A stretch of 64,000 nt of DNA from DASVBE01 sp963770375 (lineage in GTDB: Bacteria; Actinomycetota; Actinomycetes; Streptosporangiales; Streptosporangiaceae), in NCBI GenBank assembly GCA_963770375.1, contig CAVYPM010000013.1:1-64000 (forward strand), given 5' to 3'. The first letter of the stretch is position 1. Each line of letters opens with the position of its first letter. Under the pieces are notes generated by a model. It was not told the DNA's origin. It did no database searches and was given only the letters and a program-made list of their open reading frames with translations. A program made the position numbers and the translations under genes. This document shows positions 42,889 to 53,246 of the stretch, piece by piece.

Positions 42889-43227
42889 CGCGGGCATCCC
42901 TCCTGGCTCAGCAGGCACAGCAGGCTCACCGTCAGCGGTGGCCCCAGGACGAACTTAGCGACCGGCGGCGGCTGGTAAAACCTGCCCAGGCGGCGGTCCG
43001 GGACCGCTGCCCGGCTTTTCCCTCGCTGCGGGCGCCGCATATCCGGGCCGGGGCCTGATCCCGGTGAATAAGACCGGTACCGGCCGCCACCCGTACCGCG
43101 CCCGGATTTCCGGCCCGGCCGGCTGTCGACAATGGCAGAACCGGCTCGGAAAAACCCCGGCTAAGGCCCGGCCTTCAGGCTAATCCGGCCGCCGGCCGCC
43201 GGTAGCCGCGCCGCGAGCGCCGCGGCC
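42889..43227. other. 339-base gap without a gene
   Basis: This stretch holds the promoter region of the aminotransferase run and the end of the methyltransferase transcript. Open frames here lack family-like sequence. GC-rich inverted segments near 43180-43215 may terminate the methyltransferase transcript, but no single clean hairpin stands out. Confidence 0.5.
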
Positions 43228-44043
43228 TCAGCGCTTCAGCGCCACCCCGGCCAGGCCGCCCCAGAACCGGCCGGTGTCGGCCGCGTCCGGGTCACCGGGC
43301 TCTGGCCGCCAGTGCGGTATCGGCACCAGCCCGGGCTCGATCAGCTCGAACCCCTCGAACAGCGGAAGCAGCTCAGCCCGCGAGCGCATCCGCAGCGGCG
43401 CGGCCACCGCCTGGTCGTAGACCTTCTCCGCGGCCCGCGCCACCGTGGGCCGGTCCTCGGTGGTGCCGTGGCTGAGCACCAGGTAGCTGCCCGGGGCGAG
43501 CGCGTCGCGCAAAGTGGCCACGATCCGGGCCGGGTTCTCCGCGTCGGTGATGAAGTGCAGCACGGCGACCAGCAGCAGCCCGGCCGGCTGGCTGAAGTCG
43601 ATCAGTCCGCTGACCCGGTCGTCGGCCAGGATCTTCTCCGGCTCGCGCACGTCGCCCTCGACGATGACCGCGTTGCCCTTGCCGGCCAGCAGCGCCGTGC
43701 TGTGCGCGATCGCCACCGGGTCGACGTCCGCGTAGACCACCCGGGAGCCCGGCGCGGCCTGCTCGGCCACCTCGTGCACGTTGCCCTCGGTGGGGATGCC
43801 GGAGCCGATGTCGAGGAACTGGCGGATCCCGGCGCCGGCCAGGAAGCGCACCGCGCGGCCCAGGAACGCCCGGTTGGCCCGGGCGATCGCGCGCGCGTTC
43901 GGCTCCACCGCGGTGATCATCCGGCCGACGGCCTGGTCGGCCGCGAAGTTGTGGGTGCCGCCGAGCATGTAGTCGTAGACGCGGGCCACGTTCGCCCGTT
44001 TGGTGTCCACGCCGGGCGGGATCCAGTTCGGCTCGCTGGCCAT
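43228..44043 (-). CDS. SAM-dependent methyltransferase, DUF574 family
   Basis: The actinobacterial DUF574/Methyltransf_19 signature is complete: IPPGVDTKRANVARVYDYMLGGTHNFAADQ, the SAM loop FLDIGSGIPTEGNVHEVA, VVYADVDPVAIAHSTALLA and LVAVLHFITDAENPARIVA. These are abundant in streptomycetes and have no proven substrate. ATG at 44043 has a GGAAGTGGAG element. It diverges from a SpoIIE phosphatase gene; the 261-base gap between them is the AT-richest part of this region. Confidence 0.93.
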   Translation of the reverse strand: MASEPNWIPPGVDTKRANVARVYDYMLGGTHNFAADQAVGRMITAVEPNARAIARANRAFLGRAVRFLAGAGIRQFLDIGSGIPTEGNVHEVAEQAAPGSRVVYADVDPVAIAHSTALLAGKGNAVIVEGDVREPEKILADDRVSGLIDFSQPAGLLLVAVLHFITDAENPARIVATLRDALAPGSYLVLSHGTTEDRPTVARAAEKVYDQAVAAPLRMRSRAELLPLFEGFELIEPGLVPIPHWRPEPGDPDAADTGRFWGGLAGVALKR

Positions 44044-44304
44044 CGCTCCACTTCCGGTGCGTCGGTGGCGGCTGGCCTGGCCGGCCGCCGGTAGCTGTTC
44101 CGGACAGCAGTTTGCGCCATGCCGGATGTCGTGGGTTAATGTGCCGCCATTATGCGATACGTTAATCATCACCTCTATAGCGGGGCAAGCAAAGTTAACC
44201 TGCCGGTCGGTGGTCGTGATGGTAATAAGCAGCGGTCATTGCCTGGAAAGGACATAGCTGACCGGACGAGGGTGACGTCAGGGCGGTTACGGGTGGATTC
44301 ACGG

Positions 44305-45963
44305 ATGGGCGGCGACGACCGGCCCACGCTGCCCAGGCGGCGTGAGCCGGATCTGTCCGGCCTGGCCATGTTCACCATGGACGGCGCAGGCCGGCTGACT
44401 TCCTGGTCGCTGACGGCCGCGGGGATGTTCGGCCGCGAGGCGGCCGCGGTCGTCGGGCGGCACCTCAGCGAGGTGCTGCTCACCGGGCCGGGCCAGGACA
44501 GCCTGGTGGAGCGCGCGCTGGCCGAGGTGGCCAGCGGCCGGGCGTGGACCACCACGGTGGCCGGGGGCAGCCTGGGCGAGGGCCGGTTCGCGGTCCGCTG
44601 CGAGCCGGACGGCAGCCAGGGCGGCGTGCTGGTGCTCATCGAGCGGGCCTGGCCGCAGCCGAGCCCGGCCTGGCTGCGCGACGCCGCGGAGCGCATCGGC
44701 CGGACCCTGGACCTGTACCAGACCGCGGCCGAGGTGGTCGACGTCGCGGTACCCGGGTTCGCCGACTCGGCCGGCCTGTACGTGACCGACCGGCTGCTGG
44801 TCGCCGACGAGTTCGTGTCCGCCAAGCCCGGGACCGGGGTGGTGGTCCGGCGGCTGGCGGCCCGGCTGGCCGGGCAGCCCGTGGAGGCCACCAACGACCG
44901 GCTGCCCGCGGGCGAGGTGCTCTACTTAGCGGAGGGCTCGCGCCGGCTGCAGGCGATCTCCACCGGGCAGCCGGTGCTGTTCGACCGGTCCGACGAGATG
45001 GAGCCGGAGCAGATTGCCCGCCAGTCCGGGGTGTACCTGGAGCAGGCCGCGGCGGGCTACACGTTCCTGGCGGTGCCGCTGGCCGCCCGCGGCGCGGTGG
45101 TCGGCTGCGCGGTCTTCGGCCGGTCGCCGGGCAGCCCCGGGTTCAGCCCCGGCGAGGTCACCCTGGCCCTGGAACTGGCCTCGCGCGCCGCGCTGGCGCT
45201 GGACAACGCCCGGCTCTACGACCGGGAGCGGCGCACCGCGCAGGCCCTGCAGCGCGGCCTGATGCCGGGGCTGCCGCAGATCCCGCCCGGCCTGGAAGTA
45301 GCGCAGAAGTTCCTGCCGGTCGGCGACAGCGTCGTCGGGGGCGACTGGCACGACATCGTCCCGCTGCCCGGCGGGCAGGCCGCGCTCATCGTCGGCGACG
45401 CGATGGGCCACGGCCCCGAGGCGGCCGCGGTCATGGTGCAGCTGCGCACCGCGGCGCACATCCTGGCCGGCCGGGCCCTGCCGCCCGGCGAGATCCTGCG
45501 CAGCCTGGACTCGATCGTCGCCCAGCTGCCCGGCGTGCCGTCGTTCGCCACCTGCATCACCACGGTCATCGACCCGGCCAGCGGGTCCTGCCTGGCCGCG
45601 CAGGCCGGGCACCTGCCCCCGGTGCTGGTCCGGCCGGGCGGCCAGACCGAGGTCCTCGACCTGCCCACCGGCCTGCCGCTGGGCCTGGGCGCGGACTCGT
45701 TCGACCCCATCGAGGTGCCGTTCCCGCCCGGCACCACCCTGGCCCTCTACACCGACGGTCTGGTGGAGAACCGGTCCCGGCCGATCGAGGGCGGCCTGGC
45801 CGCGCTGTGCGACGCGCTCAGCACCGAGCTGTCCAAGCCGGGCCGCGACCTGGACGAGGCCTGCGAGGCGGTGGCCCGCCGGCTGCGCGAGGGCGGCGAA
45901 GACGACGCCACCCTGGTGCTGGTCCGGATCCGCCAGCCCGCTGGCGCGGACGCCGGGGGATAG
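44305..45963 (+). CDS. PAS-GAF-SpoIIE (PP2C) phosphatase
   Basis: Residues 15-120 form a PAS-like domain (MFTMDGAGRLTSWSLTAAGMFG), 130-325 a GAF domain (GFADSAGLYVTDRLLVADE, FLAVPLAARGAVVGCAVFG), and 330-550 a SpoIIE phosphatase with QRGLMPGLPQIPPGLEVAQKF, metal aspartates in VVGGDWHDIVPL and VGDAMGHGPEAA, and LALYTDGLVENR. It should dephosphorylate an anti-sigma antagonist in response to a small ligand. The start is unsure; ATG 44305 is taken, and the frame is open to 44152. The RsbW-like protein at 20909 is a possible distant partner class. Confidence 0.92.
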   Translation: MGGDDRPTLPRRREPDLSGLAMFTMDGAGRLTSWSLTAAGMFGREAAAVVGRHLSEVLLTGPGQDSLVERALAEVASGRAWTTTVAGGSLGEGRFAVRCEPDGSQGGVLVLIERAWPQPSPAWLRDAAERIGRTLDLYQTAAEVVDVAVPGFADSAGLYVTDRLLVADEFVSAKPGTGVVVRRLAARLAGQPVEATNDRLPAGEVLYLAEGSRRLQAISTGQPVLFDRSDEMEPEQIARQSGVYLEQAAAGYTFLAVPLAARGAVVGCAVFGRSPGSPGFSPGEVTLALELASRAALALDNARLYDRERRTAQALQRGLMPGLPQIPPGLEVAQKFLPVGDSVVGGDWHDIVPLPGGQAALIVGDAMGHGPEAAAVMVQLRTAAHILAGRALPPGEILRSLDSIVAQLPGVPSFATCITTVIDPASGSCLAAQAGHLPPVLVRPGGQTEVLDLPTGLPLGLGADSFDPIEVPFPPGTTLALYTDGLVENRSRPIEGGLAALCDALSTELSKPGRDLDEACEAVARRLREGGEDDATLVLVRIRQPAGADAGG

Positions 45964-46037
45964 CGGCTCAGGCGCGCGAGCCGGAGGGTGAACACGGGAT
46001 CTTGCTTTGCCGGACGGTGGGTGAGCAAGATCGGGCC

Positions 46038-47598
46038 ATGAACATCCCGCCGATCCCGCCGCCCAGCCGCGATGACATCGCCAGGATCGGCGAGAGCTAC
46101 CGGCTGCGGCTGTCGGCCGCCGACGCCGAGTCGTTCCGCGCGCTGGTCGCCGGGAACCTGGCCAGCCACCACGCGGTCGAGCGGCTGTACGCGGAGCGGA
46201 TCGCGGAGACCCCGGTGCGCGCCTGGCAGTGGCCGGCCGCGGACGCCAACCCGCTCGGCGGCTGGTACGTCACCGCCGGCATCAGCACGGGCAAACCGGG
46301 CCCGCTCTCCGGACGGCGGGTCGCGGTCAAGGACAACATCGCCGTCGCGGGCGTGCCGATGATGAACGGCTCGGCCACCGTCGAGGGCTACATCCCGCAG
46401 CGCGACGCCACGGTGGTCACCCGCCTGCTGGCGGCCGGGGCAACGATCGCGGGCAAGGCGGTCTGCGAGGACCTGTGCTTCAGCGGCGGCAGCCACACCG
46501 CGCATTCCGGGATCGTGCGCAACCCGTGGGACCCGTCCCGGTCCGCGGGCGGCTCGTCCAGCGGATCCGCGGCGCTGGTCGCGTCCGGCGCCGCGGACCT
46601 CGCCCTGGGCGGCGACCAGGGCGGCTCGGTGCGTATCCCCAGCTCGTTCTGCGGCACGGTCGGGCACAAGCCGACCTACGGCCTGGTCCCGTACACCGGC
46701 GCCTTCCCGATCGAGAACACCCTGGATCACCTCGGCCCGATCACCCGCACCGTCAGGGATGCGGCCCTGCTGCTCAGCGTGCTGGCCGGGCCGGACGGGC
46801 TGGACCCGCGGCAGCGCCGGGACCCGCCGGGCACCGACTTCCTGGCCGGGCTGGACGCGGGCGCGGCCGGGCTGCGGGTGGCCGTGGTGCAGGAGGGGTT
46901 CGGCATCCCGGGCGTGTCCCAGCCGGGGGTCGACGAGGTCGTGCGGGCCGCGATCGGCAGGCTGGCCGCCGCGGGCGCCGAGGTGACCAGCGTCAGCGTG
47001 CCGCTGCACCGGCACGGCCTGGAGATCTGGGACGTGATCGCCACCGACGGGGCGACCAGCCAGATGATCGACGGCAACGGCTACGGGCTGAGCTGGGCCG
47101 GGCTGCATGACCCCGAGCTGGTCGCGCACTACGCCCGGGGCCGCCGGGAACGCGGCCACGAGCTGGCCGACACGGTCAAGCTGGCCATGCTCACCGGCCG
47201 GTACGCGCTCGGCGCGGGCGACGGCCGGCACTACGCGATGGCCAGGAACCTGGCCCTGGACCTGGCCGCCGCCTACGACGACGCGCTGCGGCGGGCCGAC
47301 GTGCTGGTCATGCCGACGCTGCCGGTGGTGGCCAAGCCGATCCCGCCGGCGCGGGGCGAGCCGTGAGGAGTACCTGGCCGGGGCCAGCGGCATGATCGCC
47401 AACACCGCGCCGATCGACGTCACCGGCCATCCGGCGATCACCGTGCCGGCCGGGATGGCGCGGGTGCCGGGCGGCCCGGAGGGCGGCCTGCCGGCCGGGC
47501 TGATGATCATCGGACCGCAGTTCGGCGACGCAACCTGCCTGCGGGTGGCCCAGGCCTTCGAGACCGCGGCCGGCGGCTTCCCGGCCCCAGCTGGCTAA
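46038..47598 (+). CDS. amidase signature family hydrolase, one frame break
   Basis: The Ser-Ser-Lys triad is visible: lysine in RRVAVKDNIAVAG, the cis-serine in RSAGGSSSGSAAL and the nucleophile in GGDQGGSVRIPSSFCG. The enzyme hydrolyses a carboxamide in the cytoplasm; the substrate is unknown, though the N-terminal helical extension resembles acetamidase-type members. The frame stops at 47366 after PPARGEP. One extra base around 47358-47364 separates it from the rest, REEYLAGASGMIANTAPIDVTGHPAITVPAG, which ends at 47598. A base-call error is the simplest explanation. Confidence 0.88.
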
Positions 47599-47609
47599 CC
47601 CCGGCCCGG

Positions 47610-48005
47610 CTAGCCCGGCCCGCCCGTGCCTGGGTCATCAGCGCCCGGGCCATCCGCGAAGTACGCCGCGGCCACCTTCTTCGGCACGCACATCTGCCAG
47701 GCGTCCAGCACCAGCTCGGTCATCTCGGCGTGGTCGATCGCGCTCAGCCTGACGTGCACCCAGTGGTAGCGCATGTCCCCCGTCCCGGGCAGGCTGAACT
47801 TGGCCGGCTCGGCGGCCACCAGCGCCGCCCGCTGGTCCTTGGGGAAGCCGAACCCCATCACGGTCTCGTCCCGGGAGAAGGCCAGGAACACGATCCGGCC
47901 GACGCGGAACTTCACCCGGTCGCGCACCAGCGCCTCATACGCCCGGGGCAGCTGCAGCGCCAGCGCCCTGACCTCCTCGGTGGTCACCGGCACGGAGACC
48001 GCCAC
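47610..48005 (-). CDS. MmcQ/YjbR family protein
   Basis: A 131-residue CyaY-like fold: VRALALQLPRAYEALVRDRVKFRVGRIVFLAFS, then MGFGFPKDQRAALVAAEPAKFSLPG and YHWVHVRLSAIDHAEMTELVLDAWQMCVPKKVA. The family is called DNA-binding, but the evidence is weak and the role is unknown. It converges on the amidase gene with eleven bases between stops and diverges from the ROK gene across 124 bases. Confidence 0.9.
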   Translation of the reverse strand: MAVSVPVTTEEVRALALQLPRAYEALVRDRVKFRVGRIVFLAFSRDETVMGFGFPKDQRAALVAAEPAKFSLPGTGDMRYHWVHVRLSAIDHAEMTELVLDAWQMCVPKKVAAAYFADGPGADDPGTGGPG

Positions 48006-48129
48006 TGGGGCTCCCGTGGGCCGTGCGAATGCTGCATGCCGGGACGGTAACCCGCGGCACTGACAGCCGGCCCCGAGGCGCTAAAGTGCCCAGCGGACAG
48101 CGCGGGGGCAGGGGGCCGAGGAGGCACGG

Positions 48130-49164
48130 ATGGGCGATCCGGACCACTGGGTCGTGGTCGGTCTGGACAACGGCGGCACCACCAACAACGCCACCGTCCT
48201 CGACAGGGCCGGCCGGTTCCTCGTCGACCGGCTCGTGGAGTGCCCGAGCTGCGTTCACGAGGGCCCCGGCCAGGCCATCGAGGCGCTCGCCGGCGCGCTC
48301 GACCGGGTCCTGGAGATGACCGGCATCAGCCGGGCAAGCGTGCGCGCGGTCGGCCTGGACACACCCGGGCCGGTCAGCGCGGACGGCGTGATCTCCGCCA
48401 AGGGCGCGACGAACTTCTCCGACCCCGCCTGGCGCGGCTTCGACGTCCGCGGCGCGCTGCAGAACCGGATCGGGCTGCCCGTGCTGTACAACAACGACGC
48501 CAACGCGGCCGCGCTGTACGCCCACCACACCTACTTCGGCGCGATCGAGGCGCCCCGCCGGTCGTCGGTGTCGGCCATCGTGGGGACCGGCCTGGGCGGC
48601 GGCGTGATCGAGGCGGGCCAGGTGATCCGCGGCGCGGCCGGCATGGCCGGCGAACTGGGCCACGTGTGGATCCCGATGGACGGCCTGCTCGCCCTGGGCC
48701 AGCCGGTGCCGCACTGCAACTGCGGCCTGGACGGCGACGTGGAGAGCGTGGCCTCGCTCACCGGGATCGCCAACAACCTGCTGCCGTACTGGCTGACCCG
48801 CTACCCGGAGCACGAGCTGGCCCGGGTCAGCCCGGTGTCCACCGCGGCCAAGCTGGTTCGCGGGCACGGCGAGGCCGGCGACGAGATGGCCCTGGCCATC
48901 TTCCGGCAGCAGGCCATGGCCATCGGCCGGCTGTTCACGATCGCGGCCAGCTTCACCGACCCGGACGTGTACTTCCTGGGCGGGGGAGTGGTGGAGACCG
49001 CACCGGAGTTCCGCGAGTGGTTCCTGGCCGAGGTGCGGCAGCACACCCAGCTGCGCAAGGAGCAGGCCAGCGCGGCCACCGTGGCCCTGGTCCCCGACCG
49101 GGACATGGCCGGCGCCCGCGGGTCCGCGATCGCCGCCCGTGAGTGGGCCCGGTTCCGTCCCTAG
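48130..49164 (+). CDS. ROK-family sugar kinase-like protein
   Basis: The ATP site is VVVGLDNGGTTNNATVLD and the second phosphate loop AIVGTGLGGGVIEAG. ROK signatures GVDTPGP-like GLDTPGPVSADGV, LYNNDANAAALY with the catalytic aspartate, and the zinc region MAGELGHVWIPM...CNCGLDGDVESVAS are present; the usual cysteine after GLDG is replaced by aspartate, so zinc binding may differ. No DNA-binding domain is present, so it is a kinase rather than a repressor. It would phosphorylate a hexose or aminosugar. The gene is single and ends near a GC-rich hairpin. Confidence 0.9.
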   Translation: MGDPDHWVVVGLDNGGTTNNATVLDRAGRFLVDRLVECPSCVHEGPGQAIEALAGALDRVLEMTGISRASVRAVGLDTPGPVSADGVISAKGATNFSDPAWRGFDVRGALQNRIGLPVLYNNDANAAALYAHHTYFGAIEAPRRSSVSAIVGTGLGGGVIEAGQVIRGAAGMAGELGHVWIPMDGLLALGQPVPHCNCGLDGDVESVASLTGIANNLLPYWLTRYPEHELARVSPVSTAAKLVRGHGEAGDEMALAIFRQQAMAIGRLFTIAASFTDPDVYFLGGGVVETAPEFREWFLAEVRQHTQLRKEQASAATVALVPDRDMAGARGSAIAAREWARFRP

Positions 49165-49175
49165 GCGGCGGCCAC

Positions 49176-49207
49176 GGCGGGGGCGGCGGCCACCACTAGC
49201 CCCCGCC
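49176..49207. terminator. GC-rich hairpin between ROK and TrpB-like genes
   Basis: GGCGGGGGC and GCCCCCGCC pair across a 14-base loop in the 57 bases between two convergent stops. Confidence 0.5.
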
Positions 49208-49221
49208 CGCTGCCGTCCGCC

Positions 49222-50583
49222 TTACACCCCGGCCGGCAGGCCCGCCAGCGCCTTGCTGACCGCTTCCTCGGCCAGCTCGTAGTCGCGCAGCTGGCCGGAC
49301 AGGTGGTCCTGGTAGGCGGCCAGGTCGAGCAGGCCGTGCCCGCACAGCGCGGTCAGGATGACCTTCTCCTCGCCGGTCTCCTTGCAGCGCAGCGCCTCCT
49401 CGATGCAGGCGGCCACGGCGTGCGTGGGCTCGGGGCCGGCACGATGCCCTCGGTCCTGGCGAACCGCAGCCCGGCCGCGAAGCACTCGGACTGCGGCTTG
49501 GCCACCGCCTCGATCAGGCCCAGCTCGTAGATGTGCGACAGCAGCGGCGACATGCCGTGATACCGCAGCCCGCCGGCGTGGATCGGGTCCGGGATGAACT
49601 CGTGCCCGAGCGTGTGCATCTTCAGCAGCGGGGTGAACCCGGCCGTGTCGCCGAAGTCGTAGGCGTACTTGCCGCGGGTGAACGACGGGCAGGCGGCCGG
49701 CTCGACCGCGCGGATCACCGGGTTGATCTTCCCGGCCAGCTTCTCCCGCAGGAACGGGAAGACCAGGCCGCCGAAGTTGGACCCGCCGCCGGTGCAGCCG
49801 ACGATCACGTCGGGGGTGTCCCCGGCCTCGGCCAGCTGCTTGATCGCTTCCTCGCCGATGATGGTCTGGTGCATCAGCACGTGGTTCAGCACGCTGCCGA
49901 GCGAGTACCTGGCGGCCGGGTCGCCGGCGGCCACCTCGACCGCCTCGCTGATCGCGATGCCCAGGCTGCCGGTGGAGTCCGGGTGCTCGGCCAGGATCGC
50001 GCGGCCCGCGCTGGTCAGGTCCGACGGGCTGGGGTGCACGGTCGCGCCGTAGGTCTCCATCAGCATCTTGCGGTAGGGCTTCTGGTCGTAGGAGGCGCGG
50101 ACCATCCACACCTCCAGCTGCACGCCGAACACCGCAGCGGCGAAGGCCAGCGCGCTGCCCCACTGGCCGGCTCCGGTCTCAGTGGTCAGCTTGGCGACGC
50201 CCTCGGCCGCGTTGTAGTAGGCCTGCGGCACGGCGGTGTTGGGCTTGTGCGAGCCCGGCCGGGCTGCCGCCCTCGTACTTGTAGTAGATCTTGGCCGGCG
50301 TGCCCAGGTCCTTCTCCAGCCGCCGGGCGCGGTACAGCGGGGTCGGCCGCCACAGCCGGTAGACGTCCAGCACGTCCTCGGGGATCGGCACGTACCGGTC
50401 CTGGGTGACTTCCTGGCCGATCAGCGCGACCGGGAACAGCGGCGCCAGGTCGTCGGGCCCGACCGGCTGCAGGGTTCCGGGATGCAGCGGCGGCGGGGGC
50501 GGCGACGGCAGGTCCGCGATGATGTTGTACCAGCTCCGGGGCATGTCGGTTTCCTGGAGCAGGTACTTGAGCTGACCGGTCAT
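49222..50583 (-). CDS. TrpB-like PLP enzyme (TrpB2 type), two frame breaks
   Basis: The longer TrpB2-type N-terminus (YVPIPEDVLDVYRLWRPTPLYRARRLEKDLG) and the PLP lysine in GSHKPNTAVPQAYY place it among TrpB-like enzymes, which make tryptophan from indole and serine or serve another beta-replacement. GCTGGGSNFGGLVFPF is the phosphate loop. The frame needs one base skipped near 50260, between SPAG and SHKPN, and one base added near 49431, to read VPAPEPTHAVAAC and reach ALAGLPAGV. The two errors compensate in sign. ATG 50583 follows GGGAGG. No trpA is near, which fits TrpB2. Confidence 0.88.
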
Positions 50584-50701
50584 GCTGGCCTCCCAGGGGT
50601 CCCGGCAGTAGTAACGAGCCACGCTAGTGGACACGGGGGCGAAGCGGCCAGCGGGTAGCCTCCCACCGGGGACGCACCCCGCGGACCGGGAGGAAACGGC
50701 C

Positions 50702-51376
50702 ATGCGCGTGGACATCTGGAGCGACATCGTCTGCCCCTGGTGCTACATCGGGAAACGGCGGTTCGACCAGGCCCTGGCCTCCTTCGGCGGGCGGGACGAG
50801 GTCGAGGTCGTGCACCACTCGTTCGAGCTGGACCCGTCGTTCGACCGGGACCGCCCGCAGCTGCTGCTGGACATGCTGGCCGCCAAGTACCGGCTGGACC
50901 CGGAGCAGGCCGGGCAGGCCGAGGCGCGGGTCGCCGCCCAGGCCGCCGCGGACGGCCTGGGCTACACCTCGGACCGGCTGGTCGGCAACACGTTCGACGC
51001 GCACCGCCTGGTGCACCTGGGCGCGGACCGCGGCCGCGGCGCGGAAACCCTGCAGCGGCTGTACGAGGCGCACTTCGCCGAGGGCCGGCCGGTGTTCACC
51101 CCGGCGGACCTGGCCGTGGTCGCCGCCGAGGCCGGGCTCGACCCGGACGAGGCCCGCCAGGTGCTGGACGGCGGTGCGTACGCGGATGAGGTCCGGGCGG
51201 ACGAGGCCGCCGCCGCCGAGGTCGGCATCAGCGCGGTGCCGTTCTTCGTGCTCGACGGCAAGTACGGGGTGTCCGGGGCGCAGCCCGCGAGCGTGCTGGC
51301 CGAGGTCCTGCGCGAGGTGCGGGACCGGTCGGCGGCCCCGGATGAACCGGCGGCCCCGGAAGCCAGCGCAGGGTAA
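50702..51376 (+). CDS. DsbA-family oxidoreductase, FrnE-like
   Basis: The thioredoxin-fold protein begins MRVDIWSDIVCPWCYIGKRRFDQAL, with the CPWC redox pair near residues 11-14. A helical insertion (YTSDRLVGNTFDAHRLVHLG, LYEAHFAEGRPVFTPADL) and the cis-proline loop GISAVPFFVLDGKYGVSGAQP are typical of FrnE/2-hydroxychromene isomerase relatives. No signal peptide is seen, so it acts in the cytoplasm as a thiol reductase or isomerase. ATG at 50702 has GGAGG upstream. It diverges from the TrpB-like gene. Confidence 0.93.
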   Translation: MRVDIWSDIVCPWCYIGKRRFDQALASFGGRDEVEVVHHSFELDPSFDRDRPQLLLDMLAAKYRLDPEQAGQAEARVAAQAAADGLGYTSDRLVGNTFDAHRLVHLGADRGRGAETLQRLYEAHFAEGRPVFTPADLAVVAAEAGLDPDEARQVLDGGAYADEVRADEAAAAEVGISAVPFFVLDGKYGVSGAQPASVLAEVLREVRDRSAAPDEPAAPEASAG

Positions 51377-51451
51377 AAACCCCTGACGCATTGGGCAAAG
51401 GCGGCCTTGATGACCTTGATCACCTTCGGGTGATCGGTACGTTACAGAGCG

Positions 51452-53065
51452 ATGAGCCACGGTCCCCGCCGGGTAAGCCGGCGGGCCTTCCTCGGTGGCG
51501 CGGTCCTGAGCGGTGCCGCCGCGGTGACCGTCGCCGTCGTGGCCGACGAGCAGGCCGGGGCGCACCCGGCGGCGAGGTCCGGGGCCGTCGCCGGGTCCGC
51601 CCCGCCGCGCCCGGGCCAGCGGGCCGGCGCCCGGCCACGGCCGGTGCCAGAAAGCGCCAGGGCCGGTGACCCGCACTGGGAGATCCGCCAGCTGGGCCGC
51701 GCGGACGCGATCATGGGCTACGCGGGCCGGGACAGCGTGCTTCCCGGCGAGCCGGTTCCGCTGTACGTGTCCACCACCGCGCGGTCGTTCCGGGTGCAGG
51801 CGTTCCGGATGGGCTGGTACCGGGGCGATCTGGCCCGGCTGGTCTGGCGGTCGCCGGTGATCCGTGGCCACCGGCAGCGACGGCCCGGGTTTGACGCCGC
51901 CACCCGGACCGTGACCACGCGCTGGGGGCCGTCGCTGACCGTGCCGACCGGCGGCTGGCCGCCCGGCGCCTACCTGCTGCGGCTGGACGCCGAGTCCGGG
52001 CCGCAGCGGTACGTGCCGCTGACGGTCAGGTCCGCCTCGGCCGCCGGGGCCGTCGTGCTGAGGCAGGCGGTGGCCACCTGGCAGGCCTACAACCAGTGGG
52101 GCGGCTACGACCTGTACAACGGCCCGGGCGGGATCGCCGACTACGCCAGCCGGTCGCTGGCGGTCAGCCTGGACCGGCCGTACGACCAGGACGGCGCGTT
52201 CATGTTCCTGGCCCACGAGCGGAAGCTGATCGCGCTGGCCGAGCGGATGGGCCTGCCGCTGGCCTATCTGACCAGCATGGACATCGCTGCTTCGGCAGAG
52301 GTGCTGCACGGCGCCAGCGCGGTGGTCTCGCCCGGCCACGACGAGTACTGGTCGCCGCCGGAGCGGGCGCACGTGACCGCGGCCCGCGACGCCGGGGTGA
52401 ACGTCGCGTTCCTCGGGGCCAACGCGATGTTCCGCCGGACCCGGCTGGCCCCGACGCCGCTCGGGCCGCGCCGCCTGGTCATCTGCTACAAGACCAGCTA
52501 CCTGCAGGACCCTCTGTACGGGCGGCGCAACGAGCTCGTGACCAGCGACTGGCGCGAGCCGCCCGACCCGGACCCGGAGTCGTCCCTGACCGGAACGCTG
52601 TACGAGTCGAATCCCGCCGACGCAGCGTTCGTGGTGGTCCGGCCGGGTGCCTGGCTGCTGCGCGGCACGGGGGCGGTGCACGGCACGTCCCTGCGCGGGC
52701 TGGTCGGCATCGAGTACGACCGGGTCAACCCGGGCTGGCCGGTGCGGCGGCCGATCGAGATCCTGTCGCACTCGCCGCTGACCTGCCGGGGCGTGCGGAG
52801 CTACGCGGACTCCGCGTACTACACGCATCACGGCGGGGCCGGGGTCTTCAGCACCGGGACCATGCGCTGGGTCCGGTCCTTCAACGGCGACGCCGGGTAC
52901 GGGACTGACCGGCGGACCGGCCGGTTCACCCGGCGGGTGACCGCCAACGTCCTGCGGGCCTTCGCCGACGGCCCGGCCGCGGCCCGCTACCCGGCCCGCG
53001 ACAACCTGCGCGCCATGCACGAATGGCCCGGGGACCCGATCGCGGCGCGGCACAACCTCTGGTAA
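51452..53065 (+). CDS. Tat-exported DMFase-beta-like protein
   Basis: A twin-arginine leader (RRVSRRAFLGGAVLSGAAAVT) indicates export. The mature protein matches the C-terminal domain of N,N-dimethylformamidase large subunit proteins: FRVQAFRMGWYRGDLARLVW, TWQAYNQWGGYDLYNG, VVSPGHDEYWSPPERAHVTAARDAG and VNVAFLGANAMFRR. Actinobacteria carry many such secreted proteins; the true DMFase is an iron enzyme with Tyr and Glu ligands that I cannot place securely here. Activity is unknown. The start is uncertain by a few codons. Confidence 0.85.
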   Translation: MSHGPRRVSRRAFLGGAVLSGAAAVTVAVVADEQAGAHPAARSGAVAGSAPPRPGQRAGARPRPVPESARAGDPHWEIRQLGRADAIMGYAGRDSVLPGEPVPLYVSTTARSFRVQAFRMGWYRGDLARLVWRSPVIRGHRQRRPGFDAATRTVTTRWGPSLTVPTGGWPPGAYLLRLDAESGPQRYVPLTVRSASAAGAVVLRQAVATWQAYNQWGGYDLYNGPGGIADYASRSLAVSLDRPYDQDGAFMFLAHERKLIALAERMGLPLAYLTSMDIAASAEVLHGASAVVSPGHDEYWSPPERAHVTAARDAGVNVAFLGANAMFRRTRLAPTPLGPRRLVICYKTSYLQDPLYGRRNELVTSDWREPPDPDPESSLTGTLYESNPADAAFVVVRPGAWLLRGTGAVHGTSLRGLVGIEYDRVNPGWPVRRPIEILSHSPLTCRGVRSYADSAYYTHHGGAGVFSTGTMRWVRSFNGDAGYGTDRRTGRFTRRVTANVLRAFADGPAAARYPARDNLRAMHEWPGDPIAARHNLW

Positions 53066-53246
53066 TGGCGCTCGCCGCGCTCGCGGACGTAAGCCGCGAA
53101 ACGCTCGTCGGGTGAGTCCCTGCCGGGCCGCATGCACCGTCCTTGAGGCCGCAAAGTTTCGCTCCCTCAACGCCGCCTGGCCCTTCTCAGGTTGACACCG
53201 CAACTCGGCTAACCTGCCAGCAAGCAGCCGGTGCGGAAGGACAGCC

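Noticed and set aside
53201..53224. TTGACA followed by TAACCT upstream of xylB as a sigma-70 promoter
   Set aside because: The spacing between the hexamers is about 12 bases, too short for a normal promoter.
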